Source: Paenibacillus pedocola
GTDB taxonomy: Bacteria; Bacillota; Bacilli; Paenibacillales; Paenibacillaceae
DNA length: 64,000 bases
Reading direction: 5' to 3'
Assembly: GCF_031599675.1 (NCBI RefSeq)
Contig: NZ_CP134223.1
Location: 3,720,001 to 3,784,000 of the forward strand
Position numbers and translations under genes: made by a program. The first letter of the stretch is position 1. Every line of letters begins with the position of its first letter. This document shows positions 36,154-44,193 of the stretch, piece after piece. The notes beneath the pieces are model-generated. The model saw only the letters and a list, made by a program, of their open reading frames with translations, had not been told where the DNA came from and ran no database searches.

Positions 36154-36591
36154 ATGAAAAAATCTCTATTTCTGTTGATTGCGATCTGTCTTGCAGGCAC
36201 TTTTATTGCAATAAGATCTGTTCATGCGGATTGGGCGTATAAATTTGTTGTAAATGAAGGTAAGGCTTATATCATTTCGGACATCCGAGTAGAACCTGAA
36301 CAAGTTGATTCAATCATTGGTGAGGTTACAAAGTATTCAGATTTTGAAGACACATACTCTGGTAATTTTTCTAACCACTTTCCGGAGGGAACAAAGTATT
36401 ACAATATCAAAGACGTTAACACCAATGAGGCGATTGCGATTAAGTTGAATGATGGATCGTATATTAAAGCGAACTATCAAGGTGAGTATGCTGGCGGAGC
36501 CTCATTTGAATGGGCAAATATTCTATGGTCTACTGCAGGTCTATTCATGCTCGTCATTGTGACTTTTTTTGTAATCAAGAAAAAGAAATGA
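36154..36591 (+). CDS. Small exported membrane protein of unknown function
   Basis: 145 residues from ATG 36154 (AGGAGGG upstream). A signal-like N-terminus (MKKSLFLLIAICLAGTFIAI) precedes an extracytoplasmic domain of about 90 residues rich in Asp, Glu, Tyr and Asn, and then a C-terminal membrane segment (ILWSTAGLFMLVIVTFFVI) ending KKKK. No family recognised. The gene is noticeably richer in A and T than its neighbours, which may point to later acquisition. The topology (N-terminal signal, external domain, C-terminal anchor with a cytoplasmic basic tail) is clear; the role is not. Confidence 0.75.
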   Translation: MKKSLFLLIAICLAGTFIAIRSVHADWAYKFVVNEGKAYIISDIRVEPEQVDSIIGEVTKYSDFEDTYSGNFSNHFPEGTKYYNIKDVNTNEAIAIKLNDGSYIKANYQGEYAGGASFEWANILWSTAGLFMLVIVTFFVIKKKK

Positions 36592-36717
36592 ATGTCATTC
36601 GAACAGCAGTAAACGGTTAAAAATGCATGAGGTGTCTCAAAACCGCGAACCGCTCCATGAGGCACCCCATTATTCAGTAATTTCACTTATTATGCGGATA
36701 GTATCAGGATGAAGGCG

Positions 36718-38379
36718 TTAACGGCGTTTGGCTGCTTGGATCAGGTCTGAAAGGTATTGCTTCTTATCCCCTTCAGCTTTGTCAGCAAGCTTCTTCAGCT
36801 TGTCCGTCCCGCCCCAGATCAGGTATACAAGATGTTCCACCTGGTAGTAGTTAAGGCCGCGGACTTGATTAAGCAGGAGTCTAAGCAGCTCCCCATCCTG
36901 TAATTCTTCCCTAATCTTCAGCTTCAAGGTATCTGTGCTGTATAGCATACACGTAACCAGCAAGGGAAGTGTCTCTCCGTTAAGGCCGTAATGTTGGGAT
37001 AAAGCCGCTGTGAAGCCGTCCTGGACCGACTGATGTTCAACATCTACCTTCTCCATATACTGTCCGGCGAGCGGGAAATATACCGGATCTGTGAGTCCAA
37101 GGCCGAAGACCGCATAGCTGCCCGGCATGCAGCTCTTCTCCCCTTCCGTATCCGTATACCATTCGAAGGTTTCCATTGCCGCCTTAGCGTACTCTTCCAG
37201 CAGCGGGTGCACCTCCGGATATTCAAGCGCATTCGCAAAAAAGCGGTGCGTGCCCGACTTGGCCAGTCCTTTAATCGGCAGCCAGCACTTTACAGCGGAT
37301 TTCAGTTTAATCTGATAGCTTTTGGGAAAGCCCAGCTTAAGCAGATTAATCAGGAACCGGAGCGCCTGTGCATAGCTCTCCCCTGACTCCTGTTTAATAT
37401 GGACGCTTACCTCGGCAAACACATCATTAGCGCTGCATTCTACCCGTTCACCGCGTAATCTCACATCATCTTTCGCAAAGGCTCCACTGCCCTGCTTCAT
37501 TAGTTGTTCAGCCCGGGTGCTGCCGAGTTCGACCGCACATTTCAAGAAGGTAAGCCCCACGCTTCTGCTGAAGGAAGGCTCATATTTGAGGATACAAATG
37601 GCGGCATAAATCACAAGCTCGACGGAGCTTTGCCCGGTCACGTCCAGCATTGCACCGCTTTTCTTCTTGTATTCCCTCTGCCACTCTGTTCCTGTGTTCT
37701 CGAAATAACGGGGCAGCCACTGGTCCTCTACCCAATTTCTAAGTGTCACAGTCAGAGTATGGCGGTGTTCCGCAAGCTGTTTGTTCCCCCTGTTAAGCTC
37801 TTGTATTTTCTCAAATACAGCGATGATTCTGCCGGGATCCAATTCAGCAAACAGGCCTTCGTCCAGCAGATGCCGGGAGAGAAAAAATGTTTCTAACGGC
37901 TTGGTCGGATATTTTCCGGCTTCGAGCTTGTCCGAGATATAAAGGCTGATCTGTTCAAGCAGCTGTTGCTTCTTCTCCTCATCTACATAATCGAGAATAC
38001 GTACATTGACCTCTCCGCCGCGCACCCGGAACTTCCCGTCAAACGTAAACCGGTAATCAATCACCGCCCGCGGTAATGTAGTGATGTGGTGCTGCATATA
38101 CCCAGCCAGCTCAGGAATCAGCTCCCGCACTTGCTCCTCTGTCAGCTGCTCACTGGTATTCTGCTTACTGTTACCCGGCTGTGATAGATCAAGCACATTA
38201 TCTGTCACGTCCACTCTGCCATCCGCATATTCAAGGAGTGCATAGCCGTGAATGCCCGCCTGGAGCGTAGTGCGTTTCACAGTTTTTTCTGCGTCCTTAT
38301 CGTTGATATAGGCCATCCACTTATCTATTTCCTGTTTCATTTCTTCGAGAATTGCTTCCACCATATGATTCATGTCCAT
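36718..38379 (-). CDS. Uncharacterised 553-residue cytoplasmic protein (possibly DUF6138)
   Basis: No signal peptide or membrane segment. The protein looks mainly helical, with a charged N-terminal part (MVEAILEEMKQEIDKWMAYI), a short beta-rich piece (FRVRGGEVNVRILDYVDEE), and long helical repeats to the C-terminus (KKLADKAEGDKKQYLSDLIQ). I think it belongs to the DUF6138 group but cannot verify this. The ribosome site AAGGAG is good and the reading frame is intact. It is a lone gene; neighbours give no clue. Confidence 0.7.
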   Translation of the reverse strand: MDMNHMVEAILEEMKQEIDKWMAYINDKDAEKTVKRTTLQAGIHGYALLEYADGRVDVTDNVLDLSQPGNSKQNTSEQLTEEQVRELIPELAGYMQHHITTLPRAVIDYRFTFDGKFRVRGGEVNVRILDYVDEEKKQQLLEQISLYISDKLEAGKYPTKPLETFFLSRHLLDEGLFAELDPGRIIAVFEKIQELNRGNKQLAEHRHTLTVTLRNWVEDQWLPRYFENTGTEWQREYKKKSGAMLDVTGQSSVELVIYAAICILKYEPSFSRSVGLTFLKCAVELGSTRAEQLMKQGSGAFAKDDVRLRGERVECSANDVFAEVSVHIKQESGESYAQALRFLINLLKLGFPKSYQIKLKSAVKCWLPIKGLAKSGTHRFFANALEYPEVHPLLEEYAKAAMETFEWYTDTEGEKSCMPGSYAVFGLGLTDPVYFPLAGQYMEKVDVEHQSVQDGFTAALSQHYGLNGETLPLLVTCMLYSTDTLKLKIREELQDGELLRLLLNQVRGLNYYQVEHLVYLIWGGTDKLKKLADKAEGDKKQYLSDLIQAAKRR

Positions 38380-38536
38380 TACATACTCCTTTACACAGCA
38401 GTATCGGCAGTGAAATTGTTCATACTAACTCTAGCATAGCCTGTCCGTGCAGCCGGAACAATTAGACGTTAGTGTTATTTCGTATAATTCTCTTGGCAGC
38501 GTTCGTTACGACGACAATGCATCACTTCTGTTATTT

Positions 38537-38560
38537 AAAAAAGCTGCCACAAGGGCAGCT
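38537..38560 (-). terminator. Intrinsic terminator after the SRPBCC gene
   Basis: AGCTGCC and GGCAGCT arms with a five-base loop are followed by TTTTTT on the minus strand. Confidence 0.75.
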
Positions 38561-38575
38561 CTTCACATTCAGCTT

Positions 38576-39058
38576 TCAGCTCTGGCGGTATTCCCCAACC
38601 AACGCCATATACACTTCGTATTGTTGTTCCCATGCCCTTTTACGGTCTTGAAACACTTCTCCATCCAACAGCGCTGCAATCACATCCAGACACACATGCC
38701 AGCCGGCGAGGTCTTTAGGCGTATGATCCGTGAGTGTACCTATCGTTTCAATCAGCAGCAGCCGGCAGCCCTCCGGCTCGGCGTCCAGCTCGAAACGGAC
38801 CTTATCTTCGCCCCAGCTATATTCCAGCACCGAAGCCGGCTCACACTCCGAAATCCTCATCTCGATAAGGTTGCCGTCCTGCATATCAAACATCATACTG
38901 CCGCCGGTCCGCAGCTCTTTCACACGCAGCTCGGAGAACCATTTCGGCAACAGGTCATTGTCAGTCAGATAAGCCCAGACCTCTCCTACAGAATGCTTGT
39001 AATGACGTTCAAAGGTGGCTGTAGTACCTTCCGGCACTCTTTTTAGCTTAGCGGTCAT
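38576..39058 (-). CDS. SRPBCC (Aha1-like) domain protein
   Basis: This 160-residue protein has the START/Bet v1 fold of the AHSA1 family: FERHYKHSVGEVWAYLTDNDLLPKWF at the N-terminus, SECEPASVLEYSWGEDKVRFEL in the middle, and the C-terminal helix TPKDLAGWHVCLDVIAALLDGE. Family members bind hydrophobic ligands or act in stress response; the ligand cannot be read from sequence. It is often linked with ArsR regulators, but none is adjacent. Ribosome site AGGAGGG. Confidence 0.85.
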   Translation of the reverse strand: MTAKLKRVPEGTTATFERHYKHSVGEVWAYLTDNDLLPKWFSELRVKELRTGGSMMFDMQDGNLIEMRISECEPASVLEYSWGEDKVRFELDAEPEGCRLLLIETIGTLTDHTPKDLAGWHVCLDVIAALLDGEVFQDRKRAWEQQYEVYMALVGEYRQS

Positions 39059-39152
39059 CTTGTTCCCTCCTGTTTAACGTTCTTTTTCAGCATTCTGCAG
39101 CAGAACCTGTTATCCAGACTGTAAAGGATTCACAGCTTAATCGCAAATAGGT

Positions 39153-40829
39153 CTAAACAGCATAATCATCCAAGCTTATCCGCTTACCATTATGCAGGGC
39201 TGCTGGTTCTTCACCCGCAGAAACTTCCAGCCTCAGCTGATCTCCGCCGGAGGCGATATATTCTGCTGCAAGTATAGTCTCTGTGTCAAAAACAGGCGCT
39301 TTAGCCGACATCTCAGCTGCAAATTCTTCAAGGCTGATAATGCCGCACTGTTCCGCTTGTTTAACCTCCATCGCCTCAACCACTACGCCGCCCGGCATTC
39401 CTGACGCTTTTACCTCCATGTAATGCTGCCGTTCAATCAGCTCATACATGTGGGATAAATAGACGGCAAAATAAACGTTATCAACATGCCCGAACAGCGC
39501 CTGCGGCTGCTCCCGCCACTGGCCCTTCGGCAGAACACCGATGACTGTGCTGTCCTTGCCGCCGGGTACCGGAAACAAAGATATTACCGTGCCTTTGTGA
39601 TAAAGAACATCCATATAAGGACTCTGGTGACGCGGATCGCCTTCCTGATACCCTTCGCCCGGATGGAAAAAGTACAGCTGATTGGCCCCGCCTGCCCCGC
39701 TCACCGGCAGAGAGTAGGTCCAGCGGAGCTGTTCATTGTCGAACTCCTCCACCCGCTCCCATAATCCGCCGGCGGCATAATCCCCGCAGATATAAGCGTA
39801 GGAATGCAGCAGCGGCTGTGAACTGGGTCCGCCAGGCACAACCTTCTGCGTCAGCTTCTTCACCTCCGCCGGTGTCCGGCGGTCAAGCGCAAGCTCACGG
39901 ATCTGAGCCGGTGCTTCGTAGAACAGAAAGCCGGCATATTCCGTACGCGGCATCCCGCCGGGAAGTCTGAAATCCCCGAACTGCACATAGTCATGGAGCA
40001 CATTGCGGTCGCCCGGCACATCATGCGGCCAGCCGCGGGAATGAGCACCGGCCCACGCTCCGCGGAGGTAGAAAGATGCCCGCTCGCTCCACAGGTGATC
40101 GAGCATTTCACCAAGGGCGGCTTTCACTCCGCTCTCCTCCTCCAGCTCCCAGGCGCAGGTGAACGCCTGCACCCAGTGCCAGAACCACGGCAGGCTGCCA
40201 TATTCAGGCATTCCCTTAGCCCGGATATAGGCCAGCGTTTGCTCAAGGCTTACCCGTCCGTCTTCGCGCAGCTCTTCATCCCCGAACAGCCGGCCGAAAA
40301 TCAGCTTCGCCGCCGTGTATTTAGCTTCGTGGTGACCATAGTACACTACGGGTTTGCGAAAGAAGCCGCTCCGGTAAATATGCCCGATTGCAGTATGGAA
40401 GGCAATCCGCAGTCCGGCACTGAACAAGCCGCTGTACTGCTTGCAGAACCAGACCATCAGACTGCCCATAATTTCCACAGGCAGCTCATGCGGGGCTGCT
40501 TCCCGCGGAACCGGGTGCAGGCCAAGCGGCCAGTGTCCGTAGAGGGGAGTCCCGGGCTCCCTGTTCTGCAGCAGCACCGTTTCCAGCAGCACTGCCTCTG
40601 CCTTCTTACTCACAGCCTCCCTGTCTGATTCCAGCCGGAGACTGTCGTCCACAGCGGCTGCAAACAGATAGGATGCATAATAGAAGTTGTTGCGCACATC
40701 ATCATGGAACCACAAGCCGCTATCCAGCAGCGGAAGCCGCTGTGCTTCCAGTGCTACTTTATGGATGATTTCCTTCCGACGCTCTTTATAGGGATGACTC
40801 CGGTTGCTGCTTGGTTCCGCCGACATCAT
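39153..40829 (-). CDS. Uncharacterised 558-residue protein of the kdu (uronate) locus
   Basis: The start is set at an ATG at 40829 (a second ATG follows directly), with GGGAGGGG just upstream; a longer in-frame start at 40868 is less likely. There is no signal peptide, so it is cytoplasmic. The first 330 residues look like an (alpha/alpha) toroid of the type used by polysaccharide lyases and unsaturated-uronyl hydrolases: GLWFHDDVRNNFYYASYLF, VYYGHHEAKYTAAKLIFGRL, SLPWFWHWVQAFTCAWE. The C-terminal third looks beta-rich (YQEGDPRHQSPYMDVLYHKG). I do not recognise the family. It is divergent from kduI with a cre-like site between, so a role in degrading uronic-acid-bearing glycans is plausible. 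Confidence 0.7.
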   Translation of the reverse strand: MMSAEPSSNRSHPYKERRKEIIHKVALEAQRLPLLDSGLWFHDDVRNNFYYASYLFAAAVDDSLRLESDREAVSKKAEAVLLETVLLQNREPGTPLYGHWPLGLHPVPREAAPHELPVEIMGSLMVWFCKQYSGLFSAGLRIAFHTAIGHIYRSGFFRKPVVYYGHHEAKYTAAKLIFGRLFGDEELREDGRVSLEQTLAYIRAKGMPEYGSLPWFWHWVQAFTCAWELEEESGVKAALGEMLDHLWSERASFYLRGAWAGAHSRGWPHDVPGDRNVLHDYVQFGDFRLPGGMPRTEYAGFLFYEAPAQIRELALDRRTPAEVKKLTQKVVPGGPSSQPLLHSYAYICGDYAAGGLWERVEEFDNEQLRWTYSLPVSGAGGANQLYFFHPGEGYQEGDPRHQSPYMDVLYHKGTVISLFPVPGGKDSTVIGVLPKGQWREQPQALFGHVDNVYFAVYLSHMYELIERQHYMEVKASGMPGGVVVEAMEVKQAEQCGIISLEEFAAEMSAKAPVFDTETILAAEYIASGGDQLRLEVSAGEEPAALHNGKRISLDDYAV

Positions 40830-40861
40830 TTTCCCCTCCCAGGGTTTCATTTTTACTATAT

Positions 40862-40876
40862 TGTGCACGCTTTCAG
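40862..40876 (-). promoter_or_regulatory. cre-like site between the unknown gene and kduI
   Basis: The minus strand reads CTGAAAGCGTGCACA, two mismatches from the CcpA box pattern, 33 bases upstream of the unknown gene's start. Confidence 0.45.
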
Positions 40877-41016
40877 TTCATCTGGCAATCGATAAACCGA
40901 ACAAATAAACTAAAATAAACGTACTAAAAAAGATTATGTCTTGCCAAATGAACGCATATGGATTAAATTGTACCTATACGAACGAAAATACGTTTGCGAA
41001 GGGGATTGAATCCGCA

Positions 41017-41850
41017 ATGGAAAGACGTTTTGCATCACACCCGAATGAAGTTAAGCAGTTTGACACCGAGCGCCTGCGCAAGGAGTTCCACATTCCTGTC
41101 ATTTTTGCTCCGGATGAACTGAAGCTTGTCCTGACCCATGAAGACCGCATGATCGTTGGCGGTGCTAATCCGGTAAATGAGGATGTCGTACTGACCACTG
41201 ACCTGAAAGAGCTTGGAGTAACTTACTTCCTGGAACGCCGCGAGCTCGGAGTCATCAATGTCGGAGGCAAAGGTTCGGTAGTTGTCGACGGAACCGAATA
41301 TGAAATAGATTTCAAAGAATGTCTGTATGTCGGACAGGGCGCCAAGGATGTAATTTTCAAAAGCGCCGACAGCGCAAAGCCGGCAAAGTTCTACCTGAAC
41401 TCGGCTCCTGCACACCAGTCCTACCCTACTACCAAAACAACGCTGGCTGAATCCGAATCCGGCGCACTTGGCGGCCTGGAGAACTCCAATGAACGCACCA
41501 TTCACCGCTTCATCCATACGAACGGTGTACAAAGCGCGCAGCTCGTTATGGGGATGACCCAGCTGAAACCGGGCAGCATGTGGAATACAATGCCTTCCCA
41601 TACCCACCCGCGCCGGATGGAAGCCTACTTCTATTTCGATCTTCCGGACGATTCCATTGTGTTCCACCTGATGGGCGAACCTACGGAAACCCGCCATATC
41701 GTGATGCACAACGAACAGGCGGTCATTTCTCCAAGCTGGTCGATTCACAGCGGTGTAGGTACACACAACTATACCTTCATCTGGAGCATGGCCGGAGACA
41801 ACAAACGTTATGATGATATGGACCCCGTAGGTATGAAAGAATTAAAATAG
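41017..41850 (+). CDS. kduI: 5-dehydro-4-deoxy-D-glucuronate isomerase (KduI)
   Basis: 277 residues from the ATG at 41017 (AAGGGG upstream), the usual KduI length; the frame is open further upstream but the extra 27 residues are unlike KduI. The enzyme converts 5-keto-4-deoxyuronate, from unsaturated oligogalacturonides, to 2,5-diketo-3-deoxygluconate. The cupin metal site is visible: two His and one Glu in PSHTHPRRMEAYFYF and a further His in WSIHSGVGTHNYTFIW. It is the first gene of a kduI-deoR-kduD set. Cytoplasmic. Confidence 0.95.
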   Translation: MERRFASHPNEVKQFDTERLRKEFHIPVIFAPDELKLVLTHEDRMIVGGANPVNEDVVLTTDLKELGVTYFLERRELGVINVGGKGSVVVDGTEYEIDFKECLYVGQGAKDVIFKSADSAKPAKFYLNSAPAHQSYPTTKTTLAESESGALGGLENSNERTIHRFIHTNGVQSAQLVMGMTQLKPGSMWNTMPSHTHPRRMEAYFYFDLPDDSIVFHLMGEPTETRHIVMHNEQAVISPSWSIHSGVGTHNYTFIWSMAGDNKRYDDMDPVGMKELK

Positions 41851-41884
41851 AATAAAAACAACTACGGAAAGACGAGGCAGGCGG

Positions 41885-42640
41885 ATGAACCCGATACGGC
41901 GACACGAGATGATTATGGAAGTAATGCTGAACCAGAAGGATGTAACGGTGAACGAGCTGAGCGAGAAGCTCCAGGTAAGCGGTAAAACAATTCGCGAGGA
42001 CTTAAGCAAGCTGGAGGAGCAGGGACTTATTATGCGTGTGCATGGCGGTGCAGTGCTGGCACAAAGCGATCAGTTCGGCATTCTGCCCGTGAGGACCCCG
42101 CTGGATAAGTACTCCGACGAGAAAACCGAGATTGCTCTGCGCGCTATCGCCCATATCGAAGAGGATGACATCATTGCCCTGGACGGCGGAAGCACTACGC
42201 TGGAAATTGCCCGGCGGCTGGATAATATGCCTCTAACGGTTGTTACAAATGATGTATATATCATCAGCGAGCTGGTTCCCAAAGATAACATCCGTCTGGT
42301 CGTTCCCGGGGGTTACCGTGTCCGCAATATGCTGGCCGGTCCCGAAGCCGTCGCCTACGTGCAAAAGCTAAATATACAAAAAGCATTTTTGTCGGCTACA
42401 GCCGTGCATATCGAGCATGGACTGTCAATTTACACCGGAGATTTAATTGATTTCAAGCAGGCACTCGTTGCCACTGCCCGCAAGGTGTTCGCCGCATGCG
42501 ACCACCACAAATTCGGGCATACCGCGCTGCGCACCTTCGCTTCATTACAGGAAGTCGATGTGCTGCTTACAGACAGCGGACTTATACCCGAAACGGTAGA
42601 ACAGTTCCGCAGTGCAGGCATCAATATTGAAGTCGGTTAA
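41885..42640 (+). CDS. DeoR-family regulator of the kdu locus
   Basis: This 251-residue protein has an N-terminal DeoR helix-turn-helix (NELSEKLQVSGKTIREDLSKLEEQGLIMRVHGGAVL) and a C-terminal sugar-phosphate sensor domain (LDGGSTTLEIARRL, VTNDVYI, VVPGGYRVRNMLAGPEA, CDHHKFGHTALRTF). Lying between kduI and kduD on the same strand, it most likely controls the uronate genes, the inducer perhaps being a phosphorylated catabolite such as KDG-P. This is inference; KdgR-type regulators of this pathway in other bacteria are IclR or LacI proteins. Confidence 0.9.
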   Translation: MNPIRRHEMIMEVMLNQKDVTVNELSEKLQVSGKTIREDLSKLEEQGLIMRVHGGAVLAQSDQFGILPVRTPLDKYSDEKTEIALRAIAHIEEDDIIALDGGSTTLEIARRLDNMPLTVVTNDVYIISELVPKDNIRLVVPGGYRVRNMLAGPEAVAYVQKLNIQKAFLSATAVHIEHGLSIYTGDLIDFKQALVATARKVFAACDHHKFGHTALRTFASLQEVDVLLTDSGLIPETVEQFRSAGINIEVG

Positions 42641-42729
42641 ATTTCATTACAAAGACGGGAGCTGCTTCTCAGAGTAAGACTCCCCTATACTATCTACCAT
42701 TACGTAAACTAAAAGGAGCGAAATATATT

Positions 42730-43485
42730 ATGTCATCATTATTCAGTTTGGCAGGCAAAACAGCAATCGTAACCGGAGCAGCCCAAGGTCTTGGTCAAGG
42801 TATTCTGCTTGCCTTCGCAGAAGCAGGTGCAGACGTGGTTTCCATTTCCCTGAACAGCAGTGAAGAATCCGTAAAAGCGGCTGAAGCTTACGGTGTAAAA
42901 GCCCTCAGCATCGAAGCAGACCTGAGCGATCACAGCAAGCTGCAAGGAGCGTTTGACCAAGCGCTGGAACTGACCGGCCACGTGGATATCCTCGTTAACT
43001 GCGCAGGCATGATCCGCCGTACTCCAGCCAAAGACCACAGTGAAAAAGACTGGTTCGACGTTATCAACCTCAACCAGAACACCGTGTTCCTGCTGTCGCA
43101 AATCGCCGGCCGCCACTTCCTGGAAAGAGGAACCGGCAAAATCATCAACATCTGCTCCATGCTCTCCTACCAGGGCGGTATCAACGTTCCTGGCTACACA
43201 GCAAGTAAACATGCCGTTGCCGGTCTGACCAAAGCCTTTGCTAATGAATGGGCACAATACGGCCTCAACGTTAACGCTATTGCTCCAGGCTACATGGCTA
43301 CAGAAAATACAGCTCCGATCCGTGCTGACCAGAGCCGCTCCGACTCCATCCTCGACCGTATCCCTGCAGGCCGCTGGGGAACTGCTGAAGACGTTAAAGG
43401 CCCTGCTGTATTCCTGGCTTCCGCTGCTTCCGATTACCTGAACGGTCACGTACTGGCTGTAGACGGCGGATGGCTGGCTAGATAA
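42730..43485 (+). CDS. kduD: 2-dehydro-3-deoxy-D-gluconate 5-dehydrogenase (KduD)
   Basis: This 251-residue short-chain dehydrogenase reduces 2,5-diketo-3-deoxygluconate to 2-keto-3-deoxygluconate, the step after KduI. The cofactor motif is TGAAQGLGQG near the N-terminus; the active site has Ser in ICSMLSYQGG and YTASK (Tyr and Lys). The C-terminus NGHVLAVDGGWLAR is typical. Ribosome site AAGGAG. KDG kinase and aldolase (kdgK, kdgA) are not in the window. Confidence 0.93.
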   Translation: MSSLFSLAGKTAIVTGAAQGLGQGILLAFAEAGADVVSISLNSSEESVKAAEAYGVKALSIEADLSDHSKLQGAFDQALELTGHVDILVNCAGMIRRTPAKDHSEKDWFDVINLNQNTVFLLSQIAGRHFLERGTGKIINICSMLSYQGGINVPGYTASKHAVAGLTKAFANEWAQYGLNVNAIAPGYMATENTAPIRADQSRSDSILDRIPAGRWGTAEDVKGPAVFLASAASDYLNGHVLAVDGGWLAR

Positions 43486-43524
43486 GATTTTCTTTTCCTC
43501 CGTTGAATATAAATGAATTCACTT

Positions 43525-43558
43525 CACCCGGATGCCTCAGGTATCCGGGTGTTTTTTT
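43525..43558 (+). terminator. Intrinsic terminator after kduD
   Basis: CACCCGGAT and ATCCGGGTG arms are followed by seven Ts. Confidence 0.9.
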
Positions 43559-43623
43559 GTACATAAGCGGCTACCTGCCATGCATATTTTTATTCTGAGT
43601 TAGTCTACAAGGCTCTCAATGAT

Positions 43624-44141
43624 TCACGCCAGTTCCACAAACTCACCCGGGTGAGCGCGAATATAAGCCGCGATGGCTTTTAAGCTCATCCCGGACAGCT
43701 GCCCGAAGCTTTCGTATAACACTCCAATCTGTCTGGCCAGCTCCTGATCCTGCTCCATATCTTTGAATGCAGCCTCACTCCACTGCCGTCCCAGCCTGTC
43801 GTTCCGTTGTTCCAGCATGCTTCTGGTCTCCTCCAGCAGCCGGATCATTGCAGTATCCTCAAAGAACAACAACCCTTCCTGAACTCCGTTCCAATAGCCG
43901 GGTGTATCCAGCATATAGGAAATCCAGGCATAATACTCCGCTGAGGATTTGTGGGCGTGATCGTAGAATACCCGGAACATACAAAGCGCCTTCTGCCCCC
44001 TGCTGAGCTGAGCGATTACCCCTGCTTTGACTTCAGGCGATTTGCCGCGGATAAGCCAAACGCCGGTTCCATACAGTGCCACCCCAGACGCTCATCACTT
44101 AAAGTCTGAAACGTTACCGAATCCATTCTGGCCAGATGCAT
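43624..44141 (-). pseudogene. Uncharacterised gene broken by a one-base frameshift
   Basis: The long frame (43624-44082, 152 residues) opens abruptly at a GTG with no ribosome site and begins ALYGTGVWLIRGKSPEVKAG. In the other frame upstream, an ATG at 44141 with GAGGAG in front gives MHLARMDSVTFQTLSDERLG. Adding one base in the C run at 44082-44085 joins the two into a continuous protein of about 172 residues (LSDERLG-VALYGTG). The domain is not one I can name with confidence; it is helical and cytoplasmic. Either the gene is a recent pseudogene or the sequence lacks one base. Confidence 0.65.
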
Positions 44142-44193
44142 AACACCGCTCCTCTGTTCATTTACCTACATAGTCTGATCTGATACGTGCTCA

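Noticed and set aside
40936..41016. N-terminal extension of KduI by 27 residues
   Set aside because: The extra residues do not match KduI and the downstream ATG has a ribosome site and gives the normal length.
41035..41766. A 243-codon open frame opposite kduI
   Set aside because: kduI is certain on the other strand by length and metal-site motifs; the antisense product resembles nothing.
42739..43449. A 236-codon open frame opposite kduD
   Set aside because: Antisense to a clear SDR gene with good ribosome site; the antisense frame has none.
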